Of a stretch of DNA of 6,094 nucleotides, positions 1 through 6,094 are shown one piece after another. The notes below the pieces were generated by a model. The model saw only the letters and a program-made list of their open reading frames with translations, was not told the origin of the DNA and ran no database searches. The position numbers and the translations under genes are program-made. Each line of letters starts with the position of its first letter. Position 1 is the stretch's first letter. The DNA is taken from NCBI GenBank assembly GCA_003152595.1, contig PMAM01000205.1, positions 199-6,292 on the forward strand, in the 5' to 3' direction. Source of the stretch: Acidobacterium sp. (GTDB lineage: Bacteria; Acidobacteriota; Terriglobia; Terriglobales; Acidobacteriaceae).

Positions 1-2211
1 GATCCGAAAAATCCGGACACCGTTTATGTAACGAGCATTGTTACGTGTCAGTCGACCGATGGCGGGAAGACCTGGATCAGCCTGCGGGGGGCGCCCGGCG
101 GCGACGATTATCAGAACATGTGGGTCAATCCGCTGAATTCGCGGATTCTGGCTTTGGTGGCCGATCAGGGAGCGGTGATCACAGTCAACGGCGGGGAGAG
201 CTGGAGCAGCTGGTATAACCAGCCGACGGCGCAGCTGTATCACGTCGCAGCGACGGATACATTTCCATACCTGGTGTGCGCGGGCCAGCAGGAGAGCGGC
301 TCAGTGTGCACCGCGTCGCGGGGGAACGATGGATACGTCAGCTACCGGGAGTGGCATCCAGCGGGGATCATTGAATACGGATATGCCGCGCCCGATCCTC
401 TGCACCCGGAGATTATCTATGGGGCCGGGCGGACGGAGGTGTCCCGCTACAACAGCATCACCGGCGAAGTGCAGAACGTGACGCCGCTTCCGATGCGGAA
501 GAAAGATTTTCGCGCAGACCGCACGGAGCCGATTTTGTTTTCGCCGGTCGATCCGCACACGATGTATTACGCGGCGAACCATCTGTTCAAAACGACCGAC
601 TACGGACACACGTGGCAGACGATCAGCCCGGATCTGAGTCAGGAGAAGAGCGGGCAGCCGGCGTCGCTGCCGGAGCTGCCTGCGGATCAGCAGAACCAGC
701 GCCGCGGGGTGATCTATGCGGTGGCGGCGTCATTTAAAAATATGCGGACGATCTGGGCCGGAACCGACGATGGTCTGGTGTGGATCACGCGGGACGGCGG
801 AGCGAACTGGTCGAACATCACGCCACCGGGTTTGACGCCGTGGAGCAAGATTGCGCAGGTCGATGCGTCGCGGTTCGATGACGACACGGCGTATGTGGCC
901 GTTAGCCGCATGCGCATTGACGACATGAAGCCGTATGCGTTCCGCACCCACGATGGCGGGAAGTCGTGGCAGTCGATCAGCGCGGGACTACCGGATGATG
1001 CGCCGGTCGATGCTGTTCGTGCCGATCCGGTGCAGACGGGGCTGCTGTATGCCGCGACGGAGAAGGGAGTGTGGGTTTCGTTCGACGATGGCGGACACTG
1101 GCGGTCGCTCGAATACAACCTGCCGCCCACGTCGATGCGCGATGTGCTGGTGAAGGGCGATGACCTGGTGGTTGCGACGCATGGGCGGTCGTTCTGGATC
1201 CTCGACGATGTGGCTCCCCTGCGGGAGATGGCTGCGCAGACGGGCGAGAAGATGCCGATGCTGTTGAAACCGGCCGACGCGTGGCGGGTGCGGAGCATGG
1301 AGTACACCGATACACCGGTGCCTCCGGATGAGCCGCTCGGTGAAAATCCGCCGGATGGGGCGCTGATCGACTACGATCTGCCGGCGCAGGCACAGGACGT
1401 GACCCTGGAACTGTTGGGCTCGGACGGCTCTGTTCTGCGGAAGTATTCGAGTAAGGATGCGGTGACGCCGACGCCGGAGGAGATGAAGAAGAACCTGATT
1501 CCGCCGTACTGGCCGCTGGTGCACGGACCGCTGCCGGCGACGGCCGGGATGCACCGCTGGGTGTGGGATCTGCGGTCGACTACGCCGACTGCGACGCGGT
1601 ATGGGTATCCGATTTCGGCAGTGCCGTACCGAACGCCGCTGACGCCGCAGGGACCGCTGGTGTTGCCCGGCGAATACACCGTGCGCCTGACTGTGGACGG
1701 ACACAGCGAGACGCAAACCATGACGGTGAAGATAGATCCGCGGGTGCACACCTCACCGTCGGATCTGGAGGCGCTGCATACGGCGCAGATGACGATGGCG
1801 CAGGCGCTGGACGCCGTGGCGAAGGCCGATCTTGCGGCGCATGCCGTAGCGGAGCAGATGAGCGCGCCGCAGAATGTGTCGCTCGGGTCGCAGCTGCAAC
1901 CGCTTAAGGATGCGCTCAAACTGGTTCTGGACGGCGATCACACGCAGCATCGGTTTGGGATCGATGAAGTGAACGGCGAAGTGGGGCAGCTGTATGGCGA
2001 ACTGGAGCAGTCGGACAATCCGCCGACCGAGGCGCTGACCGAGGCCGCAACCCACGTGCAGAATGAGGCGAAAGAAGCGGTCCCGGCATGGGAGGAATTT
2101 CGCGATAAGCAGTTGCCGGAGCTGAACAAGGTGTTGGCCGCTGCGCACCACGCCCGCATCAATCTTGCCAGGCCGCCTTCGGATATGCCGGAAGCAGGAG
2201 ACGAGGACTGA
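1..2211 (+). CDS. BNR/Asp-box (sortilin-like) beta-propeller protein, 5'-truncated
   Basis: The frame is open from the first base, so this is the 3' part of a longer gene; 736 codons are visible. The ATG at 118 is internal, because codons before it already carry an Asp box. Counting codons from base 1, six Asp-box motifs (S/T-x-D-x-G-x-T/S-W) are seen: STDGGKTW (18-25), TVNGGESW (61-68), TTDYGHTW (198-205), TRDGGANW (263-270), THDGGKSW (316-323) and SFDDGGHW (360-367). This pattern marks a VPS10/sortilin-type beta-propeller. Other family hallmarks are GQQESGS (about 95-101), ISPDLS after the third box, and THGRSFWILDD (393-403), which closes the propeller. A probable FlgD-like/Ig-like beta region follows, with PPDGALIDYDL (450-460) and HRWVWDLR (518-525), then a helical, charged tail from about 590. 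Relatives often run to about 1000 residues with a signal peptide, so the secretion signal is presumably off the window. Such proteins are often called glycosyl hydrolases, but no catalytic activity can be inferred here. Substrate and function are unknown. Confidence 0.9.
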   Translation, partial: DPKNPDTVYVTSIVTCQSTDGGKTWISLRGAPGGDDYQNMWVNPLNSRILALVADQGAVITVNGGESWSSWYNQPTAQLYHVAATDTFPYLVCAGQQESGSVCTASRGNDGYVSYREWHPAGIIEYGYAAPDPLHPEIIYGAGRTEVSRYNSITGEVQNVTPLPMRKKDFRADRTEPILFSPVDPHTMYYAANHLFKTTDYGHTWQTISPDLSQEKSGQPASLPELPADQQNQRRGVIYAVAASFKNMRTIWAGTDDGLVWITRDGGANWSNITPPGLTPWSKIAQVDASRFDDDTAYVAVSRMRIDDMKPYAFRTHDGGKSWQSISAGLPDDAPVDAVRADPVQTGLLYAATEKGVWVSFDDGGHWRSLEYNLPPTSMRDVLVKGDDLVVATHGRSFWILDDVAPLREMAAQTGEKMPMLLKPADAWRVRSMEYTDTPVPPDEPLGENPPDGALIDYDLPAQAQDVTLELLGSDGSVLRKYSSKDAVTPTPEEMKKNLIPPYWPLVHGPLPATAGMHRWVWDLRSTTPTATRYGYPISAVPYRTPLTPQGPLVLPGEYTVRLTVDGHSETQTMTVKIDPRVHTSPSDLEALHTAQMTMAQALDAVAKADLAAHAVAEQMSAPQNVSLGSQLQPLKDALKLVLDGDHTQHRFGIDEVNGEVGQLYGELEQSDNPPTEALTEAATHVQNEAKEAVPAWEEFRDKQLPELNKVLAAAHHARINLARPPSDMPEAGDED

Positions 2212-2212
2212 A

Positions 2213-2245
2213 GGCAGGCGACGGAGTATAAAAGACAAACCTGCC
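2213..2245 (+). other. Possible intergenic stem-loop abutting the MFS start codon
   Basis: GGCAGG (2213-2218) and CCTGCC (2240-2245) form a perfect 6-bp, mostly G-C stem around a 21-nt A-rich loop. The 5' arm begins just after the stop codon of the BNR gene, and the 3' arm ends one base before the transporter ATG. The only purine-rich Shine-Dalgarno candidate (GGAG, 2223-2226) sits in the loop, about 20 nt from the ATG and so too far to be a good site. A ribosome terminating on the BNR gene would cover and open the 5' arm, which could couple translation of the two genes. There is no U-tract, so it is not an intrinsic terminator. The stem is seen in the sequence; the regulatory role is inference. 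Confidence 0.3.
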
Positions 2246-2246
2246 G

Positions 2247-3533
2247 ATGGATGTGACGAATCTCAGCGAAACCGATCTGCGGAAGCGATGGACTCGCATC
2301 CTGCCGGCGGTCTTCGTTACCTATAGCCTCGCGTATCTCGACCGCGCCAACTACGGATTCGGCGCGGCGGCCGGGCTGGCGCAGACGCTGCACATCAGCG
2401 GCTACCGATCGTCGCTGCTGGGATCGCTTTTCTTTCTCGGGTACTGTGTGCCGCAGGTGCCAGGGGTCATCCTGGTGCAACGGCACAGTGCGCGGCTGCT
2501 GATCTTTCTGGCGTTGGTGGCGTGGGGAGCTTTTGCGGCGCTGACCGGCGTCATCCGGAGTTTCTGGATGCTGGCTCTGGATCGCACGCTGCTGGGCGTG
2601 GCGGAAAGCTTCGTGTTCCCGGCGCTGCTGATCGTGCTGACCCGTTGGTTCACACGGACGGAGCGATCGCGGGCGAATGCCCTGATGATGCTCGCCAATC
2701 CGGTGACGGTGCTGTGGATGTCGGCGGCGACCGGATTCCTGATCCACGCGTGGGGATGGCAACTGGCCTTCATCCTTGAAGGCGCGGTTGCGGTGGTGTG
2801 GGGCGGTTTTTGGGTCGTGCTGATGCGCGATCATCCGAAGCAGGCGTTGTGGCTCAGTACGGAAGCGCGAGCCGATCTGGAGGAAGCTCTCGAGAAGGAG
2901 CAGCGGCAGCTGCCTAAGTTCGAGAATTTCTGGCCGGCGTTCCGTGAGCCGAGAGTGATCCGGCTGTGCATCAACTATTTCTTCTGGAGTGTGGGGATCT
3001 ACGGATTTGTGTTGTGGCTGCCGGTGGTGATCCGCAACGCGACCAAAGCGGGGATGGGCACGACCGGTCTGGTGACCGCGCTTCCGTACCTGGTGGCGGT
3101 GGTGGTGATGATGACGGTCTCGCACTTCTCTGACCGGAGCGGTCAGCGGCGGAAGTACGTGTGGCCGCTGCTGATGCTGGGCGGCGTGGCGCTGGCGGGA
3201 TCGTTCTTTACTGTGAACCGTTCGTTTGTGGCGGCATACGCGTGCCTGATCGTTGCAGCCTGCTGTATGTACGCCCCGTACGGACCATTCTGGGCGATGG
3301 TGCCGGAACTGCTGCCGCGCAATGTCGCCGGAGAGACGATGGCGCTGATCAATTGCGTCGGCGCGCTGGGTGGTTTTTTCGGAACGTATTTCGTCGGCGT
3401 GCTGCAGACCTACACGGGCAACTCGGCGGCGGGGTTTCTGCTGATGTCGCTGTCGCTTATTCTGTCGGGGGTGATGTTGCTCGGCATGGGGCGGGCCGTC
3501 CGCAGCCCGCAGCCAGTAGCCAGTAGCCAGTAG
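2247..3533 (+). CDS. MFS transporter, anion:cation symporter (ACS) family, probable sugar-acid importer
   Basis: This is a 428-residue inner-membrane protein of normal MFS length with about 12 hydrophobic segments: approximately 17-37, 56-74, 82-103, 107-131, 141-168 (short, paired with the next), 170-192, 240-262, 275-291, 305-323, 326-351, 362-386 and 392-415. A hydrophilic central loop (about 193-238) separates the two halves. YLDRANYGF (30-38) at the end of TM1 is typical of the ACS family (hexuronate, galactonate, glucarate and related transporters). Motif A of the first half is degenerate (QRHSAR, 78-83, where DR is classical). In the second half it is recognisable as SDRSGQRR (295-302). 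ATG 2247 is the only reasonable upstream start, because an in-frame TAA lies at 2229 and there is no good Shine-Dalgarno site nearby. The gene sits 35 nt after the BNR gene and 58 nt before a xylonate-type dehydratase, so an aldonate such as xylonate is the likely cargo (inference). The last residues (SPQPVASSQ) and the stop codon are written by a tandem heptamer repeat, so the C-terminal tail is probably not functionally important. Confidence 0.92.
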   Translation: MDVTNLSETDLRKRWTRILPAVFVTYSLAYLDRANYGFGAAAGLAQTLHISGYRSSLLGSLFFLGYCVPQVPGVILVQRHSARLLIFLALVAWGAFAALTGVIRSFWMLALDRTLLGVAESFVFPALLIVLTRWFTRTERSRANALMMLANPVTVLWMSAATGFLIHAWGWQLAFILEGAVAVVWGGFWVVLMRDHPKQALWLSTEARADLEEALEKEQRQLPKFENFWPAFREPRVIRLCINYFFWSVGIYGFVLWLPVVIRNATKAGMGTTGLVTALPYLVAVVVMMTVSHFSDRSGQRRKYVWPLLMLGGVALAGSFFTVNRSFVAAYACLIVAACCMYAPYGPFWAMVPELLPRNVAGETMALINCVGALGGFFGTYFVGVLQTYTGNSAAGFLLMSLSLILSGVMLLGMGRAVRSPQPVASSQ

Positions 3534-3538
3534 CCAGT
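3500..3538 (+). repeat. Heptanucleotide tandem repeat spanning the transporter stop codon
   Basis: Bases 3511-3538 are four exact copies of AGCCAGT. Read in the phase CAGTAGC, the array extends back to 3500 as two further units, CCGCAGC CCGCAGC, which differ from the main unit at two positions. That gives about 5.6 units over 39 bp. Because 7 is not a multiple of 3, the array carries TAG in all three forward frames (3517, 3524, 3531), and the transporter uses the one at 3531. The reverse strand has no stop in any frame and would read as TGYWLLA repeats. Short tandem heptamers of this kind are known as STRR-type repeats in cyanobacteria, and I recall similar ones in acidobacterial genomes. Function is unknown; slipped-strand replication is the likely origin. 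Confidence 0.85.
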
Positions 3539-3575
3539 ATGGATTGCTGTGGCAGCAGATTGCCTGTTGGGGTCC

Positions 3576-3582
3576 AGGTGAG
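3576..3582 (+). promoter_or_regulatory. Ribosome binding site deciding the dehydratase start
   Basis: AGGTGAG lies 9 nt before ATG 3592 but only 3 nt before the alternative start GTG 3586. Three start codons run in succession (GTG 3586, GTG 3589, ATG 3592) directly after an in-frame TGA at 3583. The spacing and codon type favour ATG 3592. Confidence 0.6.
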
Positions 3583-3591
3583 TGAGTGGTG

Positions 3592-5598
3592 ATGAAGTCG
3601 ATTGCTGTCGGTGAGGTGCTCGAGTCACAGGACCTGGATCTGCGTGCGGTGGCGACCCATGCGCGCGGGCCCGCAGGTTCGCTCACGCTTACGCCCGAGA
3701 TGCTGCTGACGCAGCCTTCGGGAAATTTGTTTGGGATGACAATGAATGCGGGCATGGGTTGGGATCCGGCGCGGATGGGCGGGCCGGAGGTTCTGATCCT
3801 GAGCACGCACGGCGGGCTGCGCGCGGAGGATGGGACGCCGATCGCGCTCGGGTTTCACTCAGGACATTGGGAAGTGGGGCTGCTGGTGGCGGAGGCGGCG
3901 CGCGCCCTGAAGGTTCTGGACGCGGTTCCCTTTGCCGGAGCGTGTACCGATCCGTGCGACGGCCGCACCCAGGGCACGACGGGCATGCTCGATTCGCTGC
4001 CGTATCGCAACGATGCGGCCATCGTGCTGCGCCGTCTGATGCGGTCACTGCCCACGCGCGCCGGCGTGCTGGGTATTGCGACGTGCGACAAAGGACTGCC
4101 GGCGATGATGATGGCGCTGGCGTCGTCGCGCGAGATGCCTGCGGTGCTGATCCCCGGCGGCGTGACGCTGCTGCCTGAGAGCGGCGAGGACGCGGGGAAG
4201 ATTCAGACCATCGGCGCGCGCTTTGCGCAGGGACAGATCAGCCTGGAGTACGCCGCGGAGATGGGGTGCCGCGCGTGTGCCTCGCCCGGCGGTGGCTGCC
4301 AGTTTCTGGGGACAGCGGCGACCTCGCAGGTGGTCGGTGAAGCGCTGGGTCTGGCATTGCCGCACACGGCGCTCGCGCCGTCCGGGCAGCCCATCTGGCT
4401 CGACGCTGCGAAGCGATCGGCGGCGGCGCTGCTGCGTTTGCGGGAGGTCGGCGTCGGGACCCAGGACATTCTGACGCAGGCTGCGTTTGAGAATGCGATG
4501 GTGGTCTATGCGGCGTTCGGCGGGTCGACGAACCTGCTCCTGCACGTTCCCGCCATCGCGCATGCGGCAGGACGCAAGCGCCCCGAAGTGGCGGACTGGA
4601 TGCGCGTGAATCGCGAGGTGCCGCGGCTCGTGGATGCATTGCCCAATGGCCCGCGGGGATTCGCAACGGTGCAGGTGTTCCTGGCCGGCGGAGTGCCGGA
4701 GGTGATGCTGCACCTGCGCGCCGCGGGACTGCTGAATACCAAAGCGCTGACGGCGGCGGGCGTGACGCTCGGCGCGTGCCTGGACTGGTGGGAACAGAGT
4801 GATCGGCGGCGCGCACTCCAACAGAACCTGCGCGAGCGCGACGGGATCGACGCGGACCAGGTGATCTGTTCGCCGGATCAGGCGCGGTCGCGTGGGCTGA
4901 CGTCGACGGCCTGCTTCCCAAAGGGGAATCTGGCGCCCGAGGGGTCGGTGGTGAAGAGCACGGCGATCGATCCGGATCTGATTCGCGAAGATGGCGTGTT
5001 TTTCCATCGCGGGCCGGCGCGCGTCTTTACGCTGGAGAGCGCTGCGATTGAGGCGATCCGCAAGGGCCAGGTCGATGCGGGCGATGTGATGGTTCTGCTC
5101 TGCTGTGGGCCGCTCGGGGCCGGCATGCAGGAGATCTATCAAATCACTGCGGCGCTGAAGGCGCTCCCGCATTGCCGGCACGTCGCGCTGATCACCGATG
5201 GGCGCTTCAGCGGCGTCTCGACAGGCCCGTGCATCGGACACATTTCGCCTGAAGCGTTGGCCGGGGGGCCGGTGGGGAAGATTCGCGAAGGAGACATGAT
5301 CGAGATCTGCATCGATCGCAAGAAGCTGACCGCGACGGTGAACCTGGTGGGCGAGAACGGCGAGGTCTTCGGTCCGGAGGAAGGACGGAGGCGGCTGGCG
5401 TCGCGCGAGGCGCGACCCGATCTGCGGCCGCATCCGGCGCTGCCCGACGATACGCGGTTGTGGGCGGCAATGGTGGAGGCGAGCGGCGGCATCTGGGCTG
5501 GCTGTATTTATGACGTGGATGCGATTACGGCGCGGCTGAAGGGTAGCGAAGTCCGAGAGAAGGTGTTAGCGGGCGAAGAAGCGAAGGAGACAACGTGA
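3592..5598 (+). CDS. yjhG: YjhG/YagF-type D-xylonate dehydratase (IlvD/Edd superfamily)
   Basis: The predicted enzyme (EC 4.2.1.82) removes water from D-xylonate to give 2-keto-3-deoxy-D-xylonate, in the cytoplasm and using an iron-sulfur cluster. It has 668 residues from ATG 3592 (E. coli YjhG is about 655) and matches that protein, as I remember it, along its whole length: PSGNLFGMTMNAGMGW near 43-58, DPCDGRTQGTTGM (120-132), CDKGLPA (165-171), GGGCQFLGTA (233-242), FGGSTNLLLH (309-318), RGLTST (434-439) and GCIYDV (637-642). The expected cluster ligands C122, C165 and C236 are all present. The metal-binding lysine candidate K167 and the superfamily catalytic serine in TDGRFSG (S540) are also present, so the enzyme looks intact. 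A tail of about 15-20 residues extends beyond the E. coli end. The gene follows a sugar-acid-type transporter and overlaps a FAH-family gene by 4 nt, which supports a pentonate pathway. The exact aldonate stereoisomer cannot be read from sequence. A GTG start at 3586 would add two residues. Confidence 0.93.
   Translation: MKSIAVGEVLESQDLDLRAVATHARGPAGSLTLTPEMLLTQPSGNLFGMTMNAGMGWDPARMGGPEVLILSTHGGLRAEDGTPIALGFHSGHWEVGLLVAEAARALKVLDAVPFAGACTDPCDGRTQGTTGMLDSLPYRNDAAIVLRRLMRSLPTRAGVLGIATCDKGLPAMMMALASSREMPAVLIPGGVTLLPESGEDAGKIQTIGARFAQGQISLEYAAEMGCRACASPGGGCQFLGTAATSQVVGEALGLALPHTALAPSGQPIWLDAAKRSAAALLRLREVGVGTQDILTQAAFENAMVVYAAFGGSTNLLLHVPAIAHAAGRKRPEVADWMRVNREVPRLVDALPNGPRGFATVQVFLAGGVPEVMLHLRAAGLLNTKALTAAGVTLGACLDWWEQSDRRRALQQNLRERDGIDADQVICSPDQARSRGLTSTACFPKGNLAPEGSVVKSTAIDPDLIREDGVFFHRGPARVFTLESAAIEAIRKGQVDAGDVMVLLCCGPLGAGMQEIYQITAALKALPHCRHVALITDGRFSGVSTGPCIGHISPEALAGGPVGKIREGDMIEICIDRKKLTATVNLVGENGEVFGPEEGRRRLASREARPDLRPHPALPDDTRLWAAMVEASGGIWAGCIYDVDAITARLKGSEVREKVLAGEEAKETT
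5584..5589 (+). promoter_or_regulatory. Ribosome binding site for the FAH-family gene
   Basis: AAGGAG, a strong Shine-Dalgarno match, lies within the last codons of the dehydratase gene and 5 nt before GTG 5595. It supports the unusual GTG start and the GTGA overlap, and therefore translational coupling of the two enzymes. Confidence 0.75.
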
Positions 5599-6094
5599 TC
5601 CTGTATCGAACGGCAGAAGGTCTTGTTCTTCAGGAAGGCGACAAGACGTTTGCGATTGGAGAGACACTCGACGATTTGATGGTGCGGCCTGACCTGCATG
5701 CCTGGCTCGCGCAGAAAACGCAGGGCGTGGCTGGCGGAGCCGTCGATGCGACGAAGCTGCTGGCGCCGATCGGGAGCCAGGAAGTTTGGGCTGCCGGTGT
5801 GACGTATCTGCGCAGCCGGGCCGCGCGTATGGCGGAGTCGCAGGACGCTGGTGGTGGCGACTTTTACGATCGCGTGTACACGGCGGAGCGGCCGGAGCTG
5901 TTTTTCAAGTCGCTGCCGCACAAGGTCGTGGGACCTGGCGGAACGGTGGGGTTGCGCAGCGACGCAACGTGGTCAGTCCCAGAGCCGGAGTTGGCGCTGC
6001 TGATCGATCCGCGCGGCCAGATCGTGGGATACACCATCGGGAATGACATGAGCTCACGCGATATCGAGGGACAGAACCCGCTCTATCTGCCGCA
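5595..6094 (+). CDS. FAH-family 2-keto-3-deoxy-pentonate (xylonate/arabinonate) dehydratase, 3'-truncated
   Basis: The frame begins at GTG 5595, overlapping the dehydratase stop as GTGA, and stays open to the window edge (166 full codons plus 2 nt). The likely reaction is dehydration of 2-keto-3-deoxy-D-xylonate (= 2-dehydro-3-deoxy-D-arabinonate) to 2-oxoglutarate semialdehyde (EC 4.2.1.141), a step of the Weimberg pathway. The protein has a small N-terminal domain (1-60) followed by the start of the fumarylacetoacetate-hydrolase fold. Characteristic stretches are WAAGVTYLRSR (65-75), GGGDFYDRVY (86-95), RPELFFK (99-105), VPEPELALL (128-136), GYTIGNDMSSRDIEG (145-159) and NPLYLP (161-166). 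The acidic metal ligands typical of the fold are present as E130, E132 and D151. The FAH fold is shared by several hydrolases and decarboxylases, so the specific reaction rests mainly on the adjacent xylonate dehydratase and on the GNDMSSRDIEGxNPLYLP signature, which I recall from the KDX/KDA dehydratase group. The C-terminal half is outside the window. Confidence 0.85.
   Translation, partial: MILYRTAEGLVLQEGDKTFAIGETLDDLMVRPDLHAWLAQKTQGVAGGAVDATKLLAPIGSQEVWAAGVTYLRSRAARMAESQDAGGGDFYDRVYTAERPELFFKSLPHKVVGPGGTVGLRSDATWSVPEPELALLIDPRGQIVGYTIGNDMSSRDIEGQNPLYLP

Noticed and set aside
118..2211. Full-length BNR gene starting at ATG 118
   Set aside because: The frame is open to base 1, and codons 18-25 already form an Asp box with normal spacing, so the ATG is internal and the gene is cut by the window edge.
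2227..2232. TATAAA as a -10 promoter element before the transporter
   Set aside because: No -35-like hexamer lies 16-18 nt upstream (the bases there are GAGGACT-like), and it would leave a leader of only about 8 nt. The A-rich patch is better seen as the loop of the intergenic stem.
2660..2680. GCGATCGC, the core of the cyanobacterial HIP1 repeat
   Set aside because: I noticed this single occurrence inside the transporter gene. HIP1 is meaningful only as a highly repeated element, and the rest of the window does not look cyanobacterial.
3534..3591. Terminator or promoter in the gap between transporter and dehydratase
   Set aside because: No stem followed by a T-run and no paired -35/-10 hexamers were seen in these 58 nt. 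The gap holds only the end of the heptamer array, one copy of a 9-base repeat and the ribosome binding site, which is consistent with read-through in an operon.
1938..3806. Long antisense open frame (622 codons) running through the BNR 3' end, the whole transporter and into the dehydratase
   Set aside because: Its translation is rich in Arg, His, Gln and Pro with no recognisable domain, as expected of a frame opposite GC-rich genes. It crosses three well-supported genes on the other strand.
4045..5433. Antisense open frame (462 codons) opposite the dehydratase
   Set aside because: It is low-complexity Arg/His-rich translation lying wholly within a gene whose sense protein matches YjhG from end to end.

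Overview
The window is GC-rich chromosomal DNA (roughly 60% or a little more by eye) with four protein-coding genes, all on the + strand and tightly packed. The style of the first gene (a large secreted Asp-box/BNR propeller protein of the type heavily expanded in soil Acidobacteriota) and of the transporter (an anion:cation-symporter-type MFS protein) suggests a soil acidobacterium. This is judged from remembered family resemblance, not from a search. No RNA gene, IS element, phage gene, CRISPR array or transposon end was seen.

Layout: (1) 1-2211 is the 3' part of a BNR/sortilin-like beta-propeller protein; its start lies before the window. (2) After a 35-nt gap, 2247-3533 encodes a 12-TM MFS transporter of the ACS family. 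Its last codons and stop lie inside a heptanucleotide tandem repeat (3500-3538). (3) 3592-5598 encodes a YjhG/YagF-type D-xylonate dehydratase of the IlvD/Edd superfamily. (4) Overlapping its stop by 4 nt (GTGA), a FAH-family enzyme resembling 2-keto-3-deoxy-pentonate dehydratase begins at 5595 and runs off the window end.

Genes 2-4 read as a sugar-acid catabolic operon. The MFS protein would import an aldonate such as xylonate. YjhG would dehydrate it to 2-keto-3-deoxy-pentonate, and the FAH enzyme would dehydrate that to 2-oxoglutarate semialdehyde. This is the non-phosphorylating Weimberg logic rather than the aldolase (Dahms) logic of the E. coli yjhG and yagF loci. The expected final enzyme (2-oxoglutarate semialdehyde dehydrogenase) and the upstream pentose dehydrogenase and lactonase are not in view and may lie beyond the right edge. 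The role of the BNR protein relative to this pathway is unknown.

I did not find a convincing undescribed system. The most notable points are the pairing of a YjhG-type dehydratase with a FAH-type dehydratase, and the heptad repeat that supplies the transporter's stop codon and places a stop in all three forward frames.
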